A DNA stretch of 52,649 nucleotides from CAZLMW01 sp964560875 (GTDB taxonomy: Bacteria > Myxococcota_A > UBA9042). The translations under genes were made by a program, and so were the position numbers. Under the pieces are notes generated by a model. The model was not told where the DNA came from, searched no databases, and was given only the letters and a program-made list of their open reading frames with translations. Shown piece after piece: positions 16,362 to 28,800 of this stretch. The stretch is from the NCBI GenBank assembly GCA_964560875.1, contig CAZLMW010000053.1, forward strand, positions 1-52,649, in the 5' to 3' direction. Position 1 is the stretch's first letter. Each line of letters opens with the position of its first letter.

Positions 16362-16763
16362 GCTGGTAACCGCCTGCACAAACTCGTGCATTCGGTAGGG
16401 CTTGGCCAGGAACGCCGCTGCCCCGAGCGCCTGCACCTGTTGCTCGGTAAAGTCGTAGCCGCTGCACATCAGTACGGGGCATGACACCCCGAGTTGTTTC
16501 ATCTCGCGCAGCACGTCTTCACCCGACAGACCCGGCATCTGCATATCGAGCACGATGACGCTGACCCGGCTGGATTCATCGCGGAGCCGCTCCAGGCAGG
16601 CTTCACCGTTGTCGGCGATGAGCACCTCGCGATCGAGCCGCGACAAGGCAATGCGACCGAATTCGAGCACGGTTTCGTCGTCGTCGACGAGCAGGATGGC
16701 CTCGTTCACAGGCGCTTGATCGGCCGCGTCATCGTCGGCGTCAGCGGGGAGATTTGCGTTCAT
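16350..16763 (-). CDS. Stand-alone response-regulator receiver protein
   Basis: A 137-residue protein made of one receiver domain (residues about 20-137) after an acidic, Asp/Ala-rich tail. The conserved residues are present: the DDD acid pocket in ILLVDDDETV, the phosphorylation Asp in IVLDMQMPGLSG, a Ser in LMCSGYD and the Lys in FLAKPYR. No output domain is attached, so it probably acts by protein contact or phosphotransfer. GAGGA precedes the start. No histidine kinase gene is next to it; the nearest one is the hybrid kinase at 22016. Confidence 0.9.
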   Translation of the reverse strand: MNANLPADADDDAADQAPVNEAILLVDDDETVLEFGRIALSRLDREVLIADNGEACLERLRDESSRVSVIVLDMQMPGLSGEDVLREMKQLGVSCPVLMCSGYDFTEQQVQALGAAAFLAKPYRMHEFVQAVTSLLP

Positions 16764-16871
16764 ACGTGCCGGATCCTCGCAGAAAAATGATCGCTCGGCC
16801 ACGGTTGCCTTGCACGTTTTCCCGGTCCACAGTGGCGCACGCGCGCAGCCGCCAAGTCTCGCGGAGAGCCC

Positions 16872-18533
16872 ATGTTTCGCACCCGCAACGCCCGCATCTT
16901 CGGCTTCATGGGCGAGCGTGCCGCGATCGTCAACGAAGTCACCGAACGTGTGGTGGCAGACATCGCCGACGCCGCTCAACGCTCGTCGCAGAACAAGCTG
17001 GCCTATGTCCTCAACGAAGCCGCGTATTACGAGATGCAGCGGCTGCGTCGCGGCTCGTCAAAGATGGACCTGTGGCCCTACGAGTGGTGGCAAAACATCG
17101 CCCGGACCGTCGGCCGATCGTCCGATAGCGAGCGGATCCGCGTGTTGCGCGAAACCGTGCAAACGTACTCCGATGACGTCGCCGGCCAGTTCACGCCCGC
17201 CGTGTACAACTTCGCGACAAGCGTCCTTCCCGTCGGTCTCAGCGCGCTGTTCAACGCCCAGCACCTGCCGCGGTCGATCGACGACCTCGCCAGCGAGTCC
17301 ATCCTGTCGCGCTTCCGCAAACTCAGCGAACGCATTGTCGTCGAAGGCGCCGTCGCGCATCTGCGCCAACTCGCCGAGATCGGGACTCTGATCGTCGTGC
17401 CCACACACTCGAGCAACCTCGACTCGATCGCGGTCGGCTGGGCGCTCGAAGAATCCGGACTACCCCCGGTGACGTACGGCGCGGGCAAGAACCTGTTCAC
17501 AAACCCGCTGACCAGCTTCTTCATGCACAACCTGGGGGCGTACAAGGTCGACCGGCGCATCCAAAACGGCGTCTACAAGGCGGTGCTCAAGACCTATTCG
17601 CAGGTGTTGCTCGAGCGCGGCTACCACTCGCTGTTCTTCCCCGGCGGCACACGCTGTCGCAGCAACGTCGTCGAAAACCGGCTCAAGCTCGGCCTGCTGG
17701 GGACCGCGCTCAAGGCCTACACCCGCAACCTGCAATCGCGCCGGTCGCGGCCGAAGATCTTCATCTGCCCGCTGACCATCAACTACCACCTGGTGCTCGA
17801 AGCCGAGACGTTGATCAGCGAGCACCTCAGGCGCGACGGCGGCGCGCGCTACATCATCGAAGACGACGAATTTGCAGACGTTTCACGCATCGTATCGTTC
17901 GCGCTCAAGACGATGAGCATGGAATACACGATGTACCTTCGCTTCGGTGAGCCGCTCGATCCGTTCGGCAATCCCGTGGACGTCGCCGGCGTCAGTCGCG
18001 ATCCGCACGAGCGAGCGATCGACATCGAACGGTACCTATGGGTCAACGGTGAGGTCCGGCAAGACGCCGCGCGCGACCGCGAGTACACCCAGGAATGCGG
18101 GCGGGCGGTGGCGCGGTCCTATCGGCGCAACACCGTCGTTCAATCGAGCAGCTTCCTCGCCTTCGCTTTGTGGGGCGCCTTGCGCGACCAGTATCCGGGC
18201 TTTGACCTGTACCGCCTGCTGCGCGTGGCGCGCGGCGAATTGGTTCCCACCGAGGGCGTCATGCGTCGCGCGGACCGGCTGCGTCTACGGCTGCAGGAGC
18301 TGGCTCGCGAGCGTCGGATTTGCCTGTCACACAGCGTGGAACGCATGGGCACCGAGGAGCTCGTCAAGTACGGCGCCAAGGTGCTCGGCATGTATCACAC
18401 CACAGCACCCGTGGAGCGCGCCGCGAACGGTCTCGTCATCAACCAGACCGAGCTGCTCCTGTTTTACGCCAACCGCCTCGATGGCTTCGGATTGGACAGC
18501 TGCGTCCGCGAATCCGGGGAGGCCACGCGATGA
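16872..18533 (+). CDS. PlsB-like glycerol-phosphate acyltransferase
   Basis: A 553-residue protein with the four acyltransferase blocks in order: VPTHSSNLDS (HX4D, block I), LGAYKVDRR (block II), FFPGGTRCRSN (block III) and IFICPLTINYHLVLEAE (block IV). Block III has Gly where many family members have Glu (FPEGT), though PlsB itself has EGG-type variants. These enzymes acylate glycerol-3-phosphate or dihydroxyacetone phosphate in phospholipid synthesis. No clear transmembrane helix is seen; PlsB-type proteins are peripheral. The stop overlaps the next start by ATGA, tying it to the GpsA-like gene, a sensible pairing for glycerophosphate supply and use. Confidence 0.85.
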   Translation: MFRTRNARIFGFMGERAAIVNEVTERVVADIADAAQRSSQNKLAYVLNEAAYYEMQRLRRGSSKMDLWPYEWWQNIARTVGRSSDSERIRVLRETVQTYSDDVAGQFTPAVYNFATSVLPVGLSALFNAQHLPRSIDDLASESILSRFRKLSERIVVEGAVAHLRQLAEIGTLIVVPTHSSNLDSIAVGWALEESGLPPVTYGAGKNLFTNPLTSFFMHNLGAYKVDRRIQNGVYKAVLKTYSQVLLERGYHSLFFPGGTRCRSNVVENRLKLGLLGTALKAYTRNLQSRRSRPKIFICPLTINYHLVLEAETLISEHLRRDGGARYIIEDDEFADVSRIVSFALKTMSMEYTMYLRFGEPLDPFGNPVDVAGVSRDPHERAIDIERYLWVNGEVRQDAARDREYTQECGRAVARSYRRNTVVQSSSFLAFALWGALRDQYPGFDLYRLLRVARGELVPTEGVMRRADRLRLRLQELARERRICLSHSVERMGTEELVKYGAKVLGMYHTTAPVERAANGLVINQTELLLFYANRLDGFGLDSCVRESGEATR

Positions 18534-19528
18534 AACAGGTCCCCGCAATCGCGATCCTGGGCGCAGGCCGGTGGGGCATCACCCTCGCCCATGTCGCGGC
18601 ATCCAACGGCGCCAACGTGGTGCTTTGGGACCGCGACGGCCGTCGTGCCTCCAGCCTCCAGCGTCGTCGTTCGTCTAAGAAACTGTTGCCCGAGCTTGAG
18701 CGAATTCACGATGGCGTCACTGTCACCAGCGACGCATCCCAGGCATGTGACGCCAGCGATACGCTCATGCTCGCGTGCCCCGCAGGCGACGTGCGGACGA
18801 TTCTGCGCGCGGCGGGTGATGCAGTGGACGGCCACCACGCGATTGTCCACGCGGTCCGCGGCGCAGAAGGCAAGAGCCTCGCGTTTCCCAGTCGGGTCGT
18901 GCGGCAAGAGACATGCGTGCAGAAAACCGGCGCGTTGCTCGGTCCAATCGTGGTTGATGACCTGCTCGCCGGTCGACCGAATGCTGCGGTTGTGGCGAGT
19001 CGCTTTCCCAGCGTGAGGGAGTCGGTCCAGGCCGCCTTCGCGAGCGATGCGCTGCGCGTCTATACCAGCGATGACCTTGTCGGTGTTGAGGTCGCCGCGG
19101 CGGGAGCTTCCGTCGGCGCGATCGCGATCGGTCTGTGCCTGCAACTTGAGCTTGGACCTGCCACGTTGGCCGCGTTCATCACCCGCGGCACCGCTGAACT
19201 CGCCCGCGTTGTACGGGCGGCAGGCGGCAAGTCGGACACGGCGTTTGGCCTCGCCGGTCTAGGCGACCTCGTTGCGCGCCGTGAATCGGAGAGTCGCGAG
19301 GTCCTCGCTGGCCGCATGCTCGCGCAGGGCAAGGTCGCCGCCGAGATCGAAAAGGAACTGGGCCAGCTCGATGCCGTCGCCGCCGCGACCACGTTCGCAG
19401 AGCTGGCAGCCAACCGTGGAATCGACGCGCACCTGACCAAAGCGGTCGGCGCGATGCTGTCCGGTAAGGCCACGCCGCAACAGGCGATCGGCGCCCTGAT
19501 GACGCTGCCGCAGATGCACGAAGGCTGA
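18530..19528 (+). CDS. GpsA-like glycerol-3-phosphate dehydrogenase, catalytic lysines missing
   Basis: A 332-residue protein. The N-terminal Rossmann motif ILGAGRWGITLA and the C-terminal core (AAFITRGTAELAR, GLAGLGDLV) match GpsA, which reduces dihydroxyacetone phosphate with NAD(P)H. Aligned by eye with the E. coli enzyme, three sites differ. The Lys in ATKGLE is Arg (AVRGAE), the catalytic Lys in GGAVKNVIAIG is gone (AAAGASVGAIAIG), and SRNRR of the NAD-binding segment reads SREV. The fold is probably intact but classical activity is doubtful. It overlaps the acyltransferase gene (ATGA), so a regulatory or scaffold role in lipid synthesis is one possibility. No second gpsA is in the window. 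Confidence 0.8.
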   Translation: MKQVPAIAILGAGRWGITLAHVAASNGANVVLWDRDGRRASSLQRRRSSKKLLPELERIHDGVTVTSDASQACDASDTLMLACPAGDVRTILRAAGDAVDGHHAIVHAVRGAEGKSLAFPSRVVRQETCVQKTGALLGPIVVDDLLAGRPNAAVVASRFPSVRESVQAAFASDALRVYTSDDLVGVEVAAAGASVGAIAIGLCLQLELGPATLAAFITRGTAELARVVRAAGGKSDTAFGLAGLGDLVARRESESREVLAGRMLAQGKVAAEIEKELGQLDAVAAATTFAELAANRGIDAHLTKAVGAMLSGKATPQQAIGALMTLPQMHEG

Positions 19529-19541
19529 ACCGGCTCGATCC

Positions 19542-20318
19542 TCAACGCTTGCTGGAGCGGACCTGCAATCGGGACAACGCGGGCTCCAGTCGGCGCGCCA
19601 CTTCGCGGGCCTGTTCGGTTGTTGCGACCAGGTCTTGGCGGATCTCGAGCTCAAGATAGATGACCCCGTGCGCGTTTCCGTGTCGGCTCGCTGCGAAAAT
19701 GAGCCCTGTTCGGCCCGAATACGGTTCGTTGAGCGCGACTTTGAAGCCTGCGTCGTCCAGGTGCCCGGCAAACCGCCCCGCAACAGCGTCGTGAGCGTCG
19801 AAGAGCACGCCCATTTCCATGTCGCGGATGTCGTCTCCGAGCTGCGGCGTGAAGCTGTGCACCGAAAACAAGACGACGTCTCCGCCCGCGTCGATTCGTT
19901 CGCCGCATAACAAGTCGATCGCGCGATGATACGGCTCGTAATATGTCTGGATGCGTCGTTCGACCTCGGCGTTGTCGATGCCGTCGTTGAAGCTCAGCGG
20001 CGTTCCTTCGACGCGACGCCGGATCAATTCGCCGTGATCCGTTGGACGATTGGCGTCGATCACCAGTCGCGAAAACCGCGACATGATCGCGCAACAGCCC
20101 TTGAGTCGCACCAACTCCCGGGCGACTTCAGCCGCGCCGATATCCCATCCCCAGTGCGCGCCGAGAGCGTACGAATCGTCGTCTACGGTGGTGAGCGGCG
20201 GCGGGACACGATTGCTGGCATGTTCGCAGGTGATGACCAGCTGTTCGAGGTGGTGCGGGTCGCCGAACACCTCGTACGCATCACGAACCAGCGTTGGAAT
20301 CGACGTGTCCGCAGTCAT
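19542..20318 (-). CDS. N-formylglutamate amidohydrolase-like protein
   Basis: A 258-residue protein with the FGase (pfam N-formylglutamate amidohydrolase) pattern: VITCEHASNRVPP near the N-terminus, DIGAAEVARELV, SRLVIDANRPT, then FSVHSFTP and a C-terminal segment EPYSGRTGL...HGVIYLELEIRQDLV. These enzymes act in histidine degradation, but many homologues have other acyl-amide substrates, and no hut genes are nearby. The ATG at 20318 is chosen as the first conserved start; a longer start at 20369 exists without support. It converges with the GpsA-like gene 13 nt away. Confidence 0.85.
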   Translation of the reverse strand: MTADTSIPTLVRDAYEVFGDPHHLEQLVITCEHASNRVPPPLTTVDDDSYALGAHWGWDIGAAEVARELVRLKGCCAIMSRFSRLVIDANRPTDHGELIRRRVEGTPLSFNDGIDNAEVERRIQTYYEPYHRAIDLLCGERIDAGGDVVLFSVHSFTPQLGDDIRDMEMGVLFDAHDAVAGRFAGHLDDAGFKVALNEPYSGRTGLIFAASRHGNAHGVIYLELEIRQDLVATTEQAREVARRLEPALSRLQVRSSKR

Positions 20319-20430
20319 CGCGCGCACCTTAGCAGAGTGGACCCACGCGGGCATCATCCCGGCCGTCATTCAGTGGCCAAATCAACCGCGCCTCGCTACC
20401 TTGCACGCAACCCCACATTCGCAGCGTGAC

Positions 20431-21591
20431 ATGACGTCCATAGCCCCGAATTCCGGCCCATCCACGCCCGCTGAGACGCCATCCAGGCCGCCTGAGTCGA
20501 GGGCGAACCCGGCGGACGCTGGCAAGTCGGCCGCGCCGAACAAGAACACCGGCGGCTTCATCGTCAGCCGCACGTACGACTACATCTTCTTCATCTTTTC
20601 ACCGCTGATCGCGATGGCCATCGGCTTTGTGGCGTTTTCCGATCCCGCCTTCAATCCGCAGGTCACCTTCGAGTCGCTAAATCCGCGCTTCAAGCAGCAG
20701 TTTCTGCTCTTTTTCATCGCGGTGTTCACCCACGCGCACCTGGTCATCGTCTTCTTCCGCAGCCACGGCAACGCCAAGATCTTCGCCCTGCATCCGATCC
20801 GGTTCCGTGTCGTTCCCGTCGCCTTGCTGTTCGGCATGCTCACCTGGCACAGGCTGTTCATCGCCGTGAGCGTCCTCGTGGTGTGGTGGGACGTCTATCA
20901 CTCCGCGCTTCAGACGTTCGGCCTCGCGCGCATCTACGACATGCGCCACGGCAACAAGCCGACAGCGGGACGCCGCGCCGATTACCTGTTGAACCTGCTC
21001 ATTTACATCGGCCCGATCTTCGCCGGCGTCAACCTGGTGTTGCACGAACACGCCCGCCATTTCAGCGCGTTCCAGCGCGTGGGCAGCGACTCACTGGCTT
21101 CGCTGGGCCAAATCCTCACCACGCGCCAGGACGAACTGCGCCTCGCCGTGTTCGCAACCGCCGCGGTCATTCTCATCCTGTATGTCCGCGAGTTCGCGCG
21201 GCTGATCCGCTTCGAGGGCTACCGGATTCCGACTCCGAAGGCGCTCTTGCTCCTGTCTACGGCTATTTGCTCCGTCACCGCATGGGGGCTGCTGTCGATC
21301 GGCGAAGCCTTCTTTATGATGAACTTCTTCCACGCGCTGCAGTACTTCGCGATCGTCTGGTGGAGCGAGAAGAAGACCATCGTGTCGCTGTTTGGGCTCA
21401 GCCGGCTGCAGCTTCCGTTGCGCAACGTCTTGGCGCTGCTGTTGCTGGTCCTTCCCGCGGTCGCCTACGGCGTTTGGTCAACGGTCAAGCCGGGCGTCGC
21501 GATCGGCGTGGTCGCGTTCAGCCACGTCGTGTCGATCATGCATTTTTGGTACGACGGCTTCATCTGGAGCGTGCGCAAGAAGCAGGTCTAA
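20431..21591 (+). CDS. His-rich polytopic membrane protein
   Basis: A 386-residue protein. Residues 1-45 are Pro/Ser/Ala-rich and probably cytoplasmic. About eight hydrophobic helices follow. Conserved-looking His and aromatic clusters sit at helix ends: FTHAHLVIVFFRSHGN, WWDVYHSALQTFGLAR, MMNFFHALQYFAIVWW and HVVSIMHFWYDGFIW. Such His clusters facing the membrane suggest a metal site, as in desaturase-like or Brp/Blh-type enzymes, but I cannot name the family. No signal peptide or partner gene is evident. A 7-bp stem-loop (21601-21624) lies 9 nt after the stop. Confidence 0.7.
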   Translation: MTSIAPNSGPSTPAETPSRPPESRANPADAGKSAAPNKNTGGFIVSRTYDYIFFIFSPLIAMAIGFVAFSDPAFNPQVTFESLNPRFKQQFLLFFIAVFTHAHLVIVFFRSHGNAKIFALHPIRFRVVPVALLFGMLTWHRLFIAVSVLVVWWDVYHSALQTFGLARIYDMRHGNKPTAGRRADYLLNLLIYIGPIFAGVNLVLHEHARHFSAFQRVGSDSLASLGQILTTRQDELRLAVFATAAVILILYVREFARLIRFEGYRIPTPKALLLLSTAICSVTAWGLLSIGEAFFMMNFFHALQYFAIVWWSEKKTIVSLFGLSRLQLPLRNVLALLLLVLPAVAYGVWSTVKPGVAIGVVAFSHVVSIMHFWYDGFIWSVRKKQV

Positions 21592-21603
21592 CCGGTGCTA
21601 AGC

Positions 21604-21977
21604 CTAATGCCGGTCACTTAGGCTGGAACATATTGAAAACATGATGGAATGGCACAGCGCCATCCTCTCTGCCTGCCAACGCAGGGGGAGATGGGCCGAA
21701 GGCTCAGAGGGGGGTGATCCGAACAGCCGCCGAAGGCGTCCTTTTTCAGACGTCGATTATGGAAAACCGTCTGGAAACAGGATGTTATATGTGCCGACGC
21801 CGATGGATTGTGCGCCTGCGGCGCGCGGTCATTCTTGCTCCTCTCTGGCCCTTCGGGCCCTCTCTCCTCGCGCTGGCGAGGAGAGAGGAAACCCAAGACG
21901 ACCGTTGCACCCAAGGCGACCGACGCCGTGCAAAGCACTGAGAATCATAGCCTTACACCCTAAGTGACCGGCGTTGG
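21604..21977. mobile_element. MITE-like element with 22-bp inverted repeats
   Basis: The sequence at 21604-21625 (CTAATGCCGGTCACTTAGG, then CTG) reappears inverted at 21956-21977 with 19 of 22 bases matching, giving a 374-bp unit. The left end also folds as AGCCTAA/TTAGGCT (21601-21624). GGTGCTAAGCC occurs just outside the left end and again at the right end. The interior has several hairpins (GGCCC/GGGCC and CTCTCCTCGC/GCGAGGAGAG near 21850-21890) and no convincing gene. It fills the gap between the His-rich membrane protein and the hybrid kinase. No transposase is present, so a non-autonomous element or another mobile repeat is the best reading. Confidence 0.55.
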
Positions 21978-22015
21978 TGCTAAGCCGTGCCAAGCCGTGC
22001 TCAGCTGCACGCAGG

Positions 22016-25183
<3,168 letters not shown>

Positions 25184-25252
25184 CCGGCCTCCGGCGTGGC
25201 CTGAGTAAGACGTAGGGGACGTTATAAACCCCGCGCAGGCCGGGTAACAAGC

Positions 25253-25763
25253 GCGAACCCGAACGCGAACACCCACTCGCTCCTCGGGCCTCCTCAACGC
25301 CCGCTGATCGGCGCCCCTCTCGGGGTGAGGGCGCCGCTCATCCGGCGCCGAGGAGGCGACCATGAACGCAGCGACCACACGATTCGCGCACCACAAGCTC
25401 CACGTCTGGCACCACGCCAGGGATCTCGCAGGCCATGGCAGGCGGCTGGCGGGGAGCATCCCGCGAGGCGACCGCGACCTGGCCGATCAGCTGCGGCGGT
25501 CGGCAACGGCGCCGACGCTGCTGATCGGTGACGGGGCCAACCGACTCAACGCAGGCGAGACGCGGCAGCGCTTCAACGAGGCGCGGGGCGAAGCGTGCGA
25601 GGCGGCGGTGGCGGTGGAGCTGGCCGCGGCGCCTGGTCTGGTGCCTGCCGTCGAAGCCCAACCGCTGCTGGCGGCGGCCGACAACGTCGCAGCCATGCTC
25701 GCGGGCCTGGTTCGCAAGCACAGCGGCGCCGCGTGAGGGTGTGAGTTCGGGTTCGGGTTCGGG
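25253..25763. repeat. Inverted GAACCC-rich repeats flanking the four-helix-bundle gene
   Basis: The left arm at 25253-25270 reads GCGAACCCGAACGCGAAC. The right arm at 25745-25763 reads GTTCGGGTTCGGGTTCGGG, which is essentially the reverse complement of the left arm with small differences. The gene at 25362-25736 lies wholly between them. This may be a mobile unit or a shared hairpin-forming context. I see no target-site duplication. Confidence 0.55.
25362..25736 (+). CDS. Four-helix-bundle protein (23S rRNA intervening-sequence family)
   Basis: A 124-residue all-helical protein matching the four-helix-bundle/S23 family (TIGR02436): LHVWHHARDLAG, then SIPRGDRDLADQLRRSA, TAPTLLIGDGANR and ETRQRFNEARGEACEAAVAVEL. 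The family occurs in many chromosomes, sometimes in 23S intervening sequences, and its Avd relatives serve diversity-generating retroelements. No reverse transcriptase or variable repeat is seen nearby. AGGAGG lies 7 nt before the ATG. Flanked by inverted GAACCC repeats. Cellular role not known. Confidence 0.85.
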   Translation: MNAATTRFAHHKLHVWHHARDLAGHGRRLAGSIPRGDRDLADQLRRSATAPTLLIGDGANRLNAGETRQRFNEARGEACEAAVAVELAAAPGLVPAVEAQPLLAAADNVAAMLAGLVRKHSGAA

Positions 25764-25864
25764 TCGCTCGGACTCGGCCCATCGCTCAGTCAGTGACTTC
25801 CAATCGGGCCTGGACGATGAAGCCCGCGACTTTGTGACGCTTGGCCCCCGCTTTGTTCGGTGCT

Positions 25865-28800
25865 CTATTTGTCGAGCAGCGTCATGTACGCGGAGCCACC
25901 GTCGACGGCCTTGCTGCCCTGCGGTGTTCCGTAATATCCGCCGGCGCCGATGATGACCTTTCCGCCGACGTTTGCCCCGGCCACCGAGTAGCCGATCGCG
26001 CCCCCGCTCCGGTAGGTCTCGCCAGCGATCGCGCCCCACGGCTGCTGCGCCAGCGACGTCTTGGTGCCCTTCATGACGCGGTAGACCTGGGCGCCGCCCG
26101 ACCGGTCTTTGCCGAACACGTTGCCGAACGGGAACCCGACGATGACGGCCGCGCGCCCATCGGCTTCAAAACCGGGGATCAGCGAGACCGAATAGCCAAA
26201 TTGGCCGCCCGGCACCGTCCCTGCGACGTTGAGCTTGCCGGCCTTGGGGTCGGACATCGGGAACTTGGCAAGCGGCGCTGCCGCGTTGACCACCGTCTTT
26301 GGCGTCAGCGTCTTGATGTATTTCGCGGTGACGACCCACGCGGCGCCCGTGCCTTGACCGGCCACCACGTGGTTGTAGCCGCCGATCACGAGATCGTTGA
26401 GCTTGTCGCCATCGACGTCCCCGCCACTGGCCACCGAGATCCCGGCCCGCGCGTTGTTCGACCCGGAGAGAAGCACGACCTCGCGCGGCGTCTTCGATTT
26501 GCACTTGGCACCCCACCCGAAGATGACGCGCACCGTGCCCTGGTTGGACAGGCCGAGGTCCTCTGCGTCGGCCCCGACGGCGAACTCAGCGCACTTGTCG
26601 CCGTCGATATCGCCGATCATCGCGACCGATCGCCCCACGTAGTCGTTGGACTTCACGCCGACGAACATATGGTCGGGTTTGCACACGATGCCGATGCCCT
26701 TGGCCGGCGCTTTGCGGCCCCACGCCACGGCCCACCCGCCCGCATTGCTCCGTCCAGATGCGTCCCAGGCATACGAGCCCATCACGATGTCATCGAGCCC
26801 GTCCCCGTTGATGTCGCCCATTCCCGGCTTCTGCGCGCCGCCCACAGCCATGATGTAGTCGTACGTCTGGACGCCGAGAATCATCCACACGGGCGTCTTC
26901 GAGAGCTTCTTGCCGCCCTTGAAGATGTAGACCGCGCCGACATCGCCGCCATAACTGCCGCACTTGGGTTTGGACGCGTAGCCGCTGCCCCATGCGCTGT
27001 GACGGTCCTCGTTGCGCGCAACCACGGCGTAGTCCTGGATGCCGTCACCGTCGAAGTCGCCCGCGCCATCTGCGTCCCAGCCGAGCAGCTCGCCGCCGGT
27101 GTGACCATAGAACTTGTGGATCGCCAGCGCCGGGGTCTGGGACGTGCCTACAGTCGCGCCCGACAGCACCCAGCTCGACCCTGCGGTTGTGCTGGTGAAC
27201 ACCCATTTGCCGGCGACCTTCTCGGCCCCCTCGGAGTACGGCGCGGTCACCACGAAGTCGGTTTTTCCGTCCTGGTTGACGTCCCCGATCGCGGCCATGG
27301 CGTGCCCGATGCGCGACCCGGACGGCCGCGTCACATACTCGAGCGGTTGCGGCGAAAACGGCTTGGCGCCGCTGACGAAATAAGGCCGCCCGTGGTTCAT
27401 GCCGACCGTGTCTTCGTGGCTCGCGTAAACGACCAGGTCCGGGCTGCCGTCTTTGTCCACGTCGCCGACAGTCGACACGCCCGCGCCAAACCAGTCACCG
27501 CCGCGCACGCCGGGGATCGCCAGCGACGGCTTTGTATCGGGGAACTTGCCCTTGCGGCCCTTGAAGATGGCGACGACGCCGGTGCCGCTGGGCTTGCCCT
27601 TGATCTCGTCGGCGACATTGGACGCGATGATCTCGGAGATCCCATCGCCATCGAGGTCCTGCGCGTGCACGTTGCGGCCGTAATAGTCCCAGCTGTTGTC
27701 GCCGAGCAGCTTCCACTGCGCCGCCAGGTAGCTGGTCTTCTTCGTCGCCGGTTTGTTGCCAATGCCGGTCAACTTGTAGGCGAACACACCGCCCGCGTTG
27801 GTCTGCTTCTTGCCGCCGGGATAGGTGTCGAGCCCGTAGTAGCCGACGACGAGATCGGCCCGCTTGTCCCCGTCGAAATCGCCCATGCCGATGGCGCGAC
27901 CGAATTGGCCACCTTTTTCCTTCTTATCGGTGCCCGTGATCATGTGCACGGCCGACCCGGTCAGCCCGCCAGCGCTGCTCTTGGTCGCCGCCACACCTTT
28001 GTAGATGAAGACCGCGCCGTCGTTGTTTGCGTTGCCCCGATAGTGCAGCGAGCCGGCCGCGAGATCGCACAGTCCGTCGCCGTCGATGTCGCCCGCGGCG
28101 AGCGACCAGCCCATACGCAGGTTCTTGACCTTCTTGGGTTTTCCTGCCGCGTCGAGGTCGGTGCCAAAACGCCGGATTTCCGGCTTGTCGGCGAACCCGT
28201 CCTTGCCGCCGAGGAACACGAAGACGCCACCTTCATCGGTGATGGTGGGGCTCTTGGTTCGGTCCTCGCCATACGGCGCGCCGACCGCGAGATCGAGCCG
28301 CTTGTCGCCGTTGAAGTCGCAGAGCGCGACGCTGTAGCCGAACTGGTCGTAGCTGTAGAGGCCGGACAGCACCTTCGAGGCGGTCTTCTCGAACTTGCCC
28401 GTCTTCAGGCCCTTGTGGATGTGAACGCCACCGTTGTTGATCGTCCCGACATCCGACACCGGGTTGCCGACAATGAGATCCACGCGCCCGTCACCGTCGA
28501 CGTCGCCTACCGCAAGCGACGTTCCATAGCGCCCATCGCGCTCGGTGCCGTGCAGGATTTGTACCGGTTTGGGGCCCATGCCTTTCTTGCTGCCGTGGTA
28601 GACGAGCACGATGCCGTCGTTCCACGCGGTGTAGTCGCCCTCGCTGATGCCGACGACCGCATCGGGGTATCCGTCGTCGTTGATGTCGCCCGTGCCGCGC
28701 ACGACCGCCCAGCCGAAGCCATCGCCGACCGAGGGCTGTTCGGGGTCAAACGCGCGGATCGAACGGGCCTTGATGACCGTCTTCTGGCCGGTGAATTCGT

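Noticed and set aside
21641..21967. Short open frames inside the MITE-like element
   Set aside because: No ribosome binding site, no motif and overlapping frames on both strands; hairpins explain the sequence better.
25362..25736. Diversity-generating retroelement accessory gene (Avd)
   Set aside because: The four-helix-bundle gene could be Avd-like, but no reverse transcriptase, template repeat or variable repeat is found near it.
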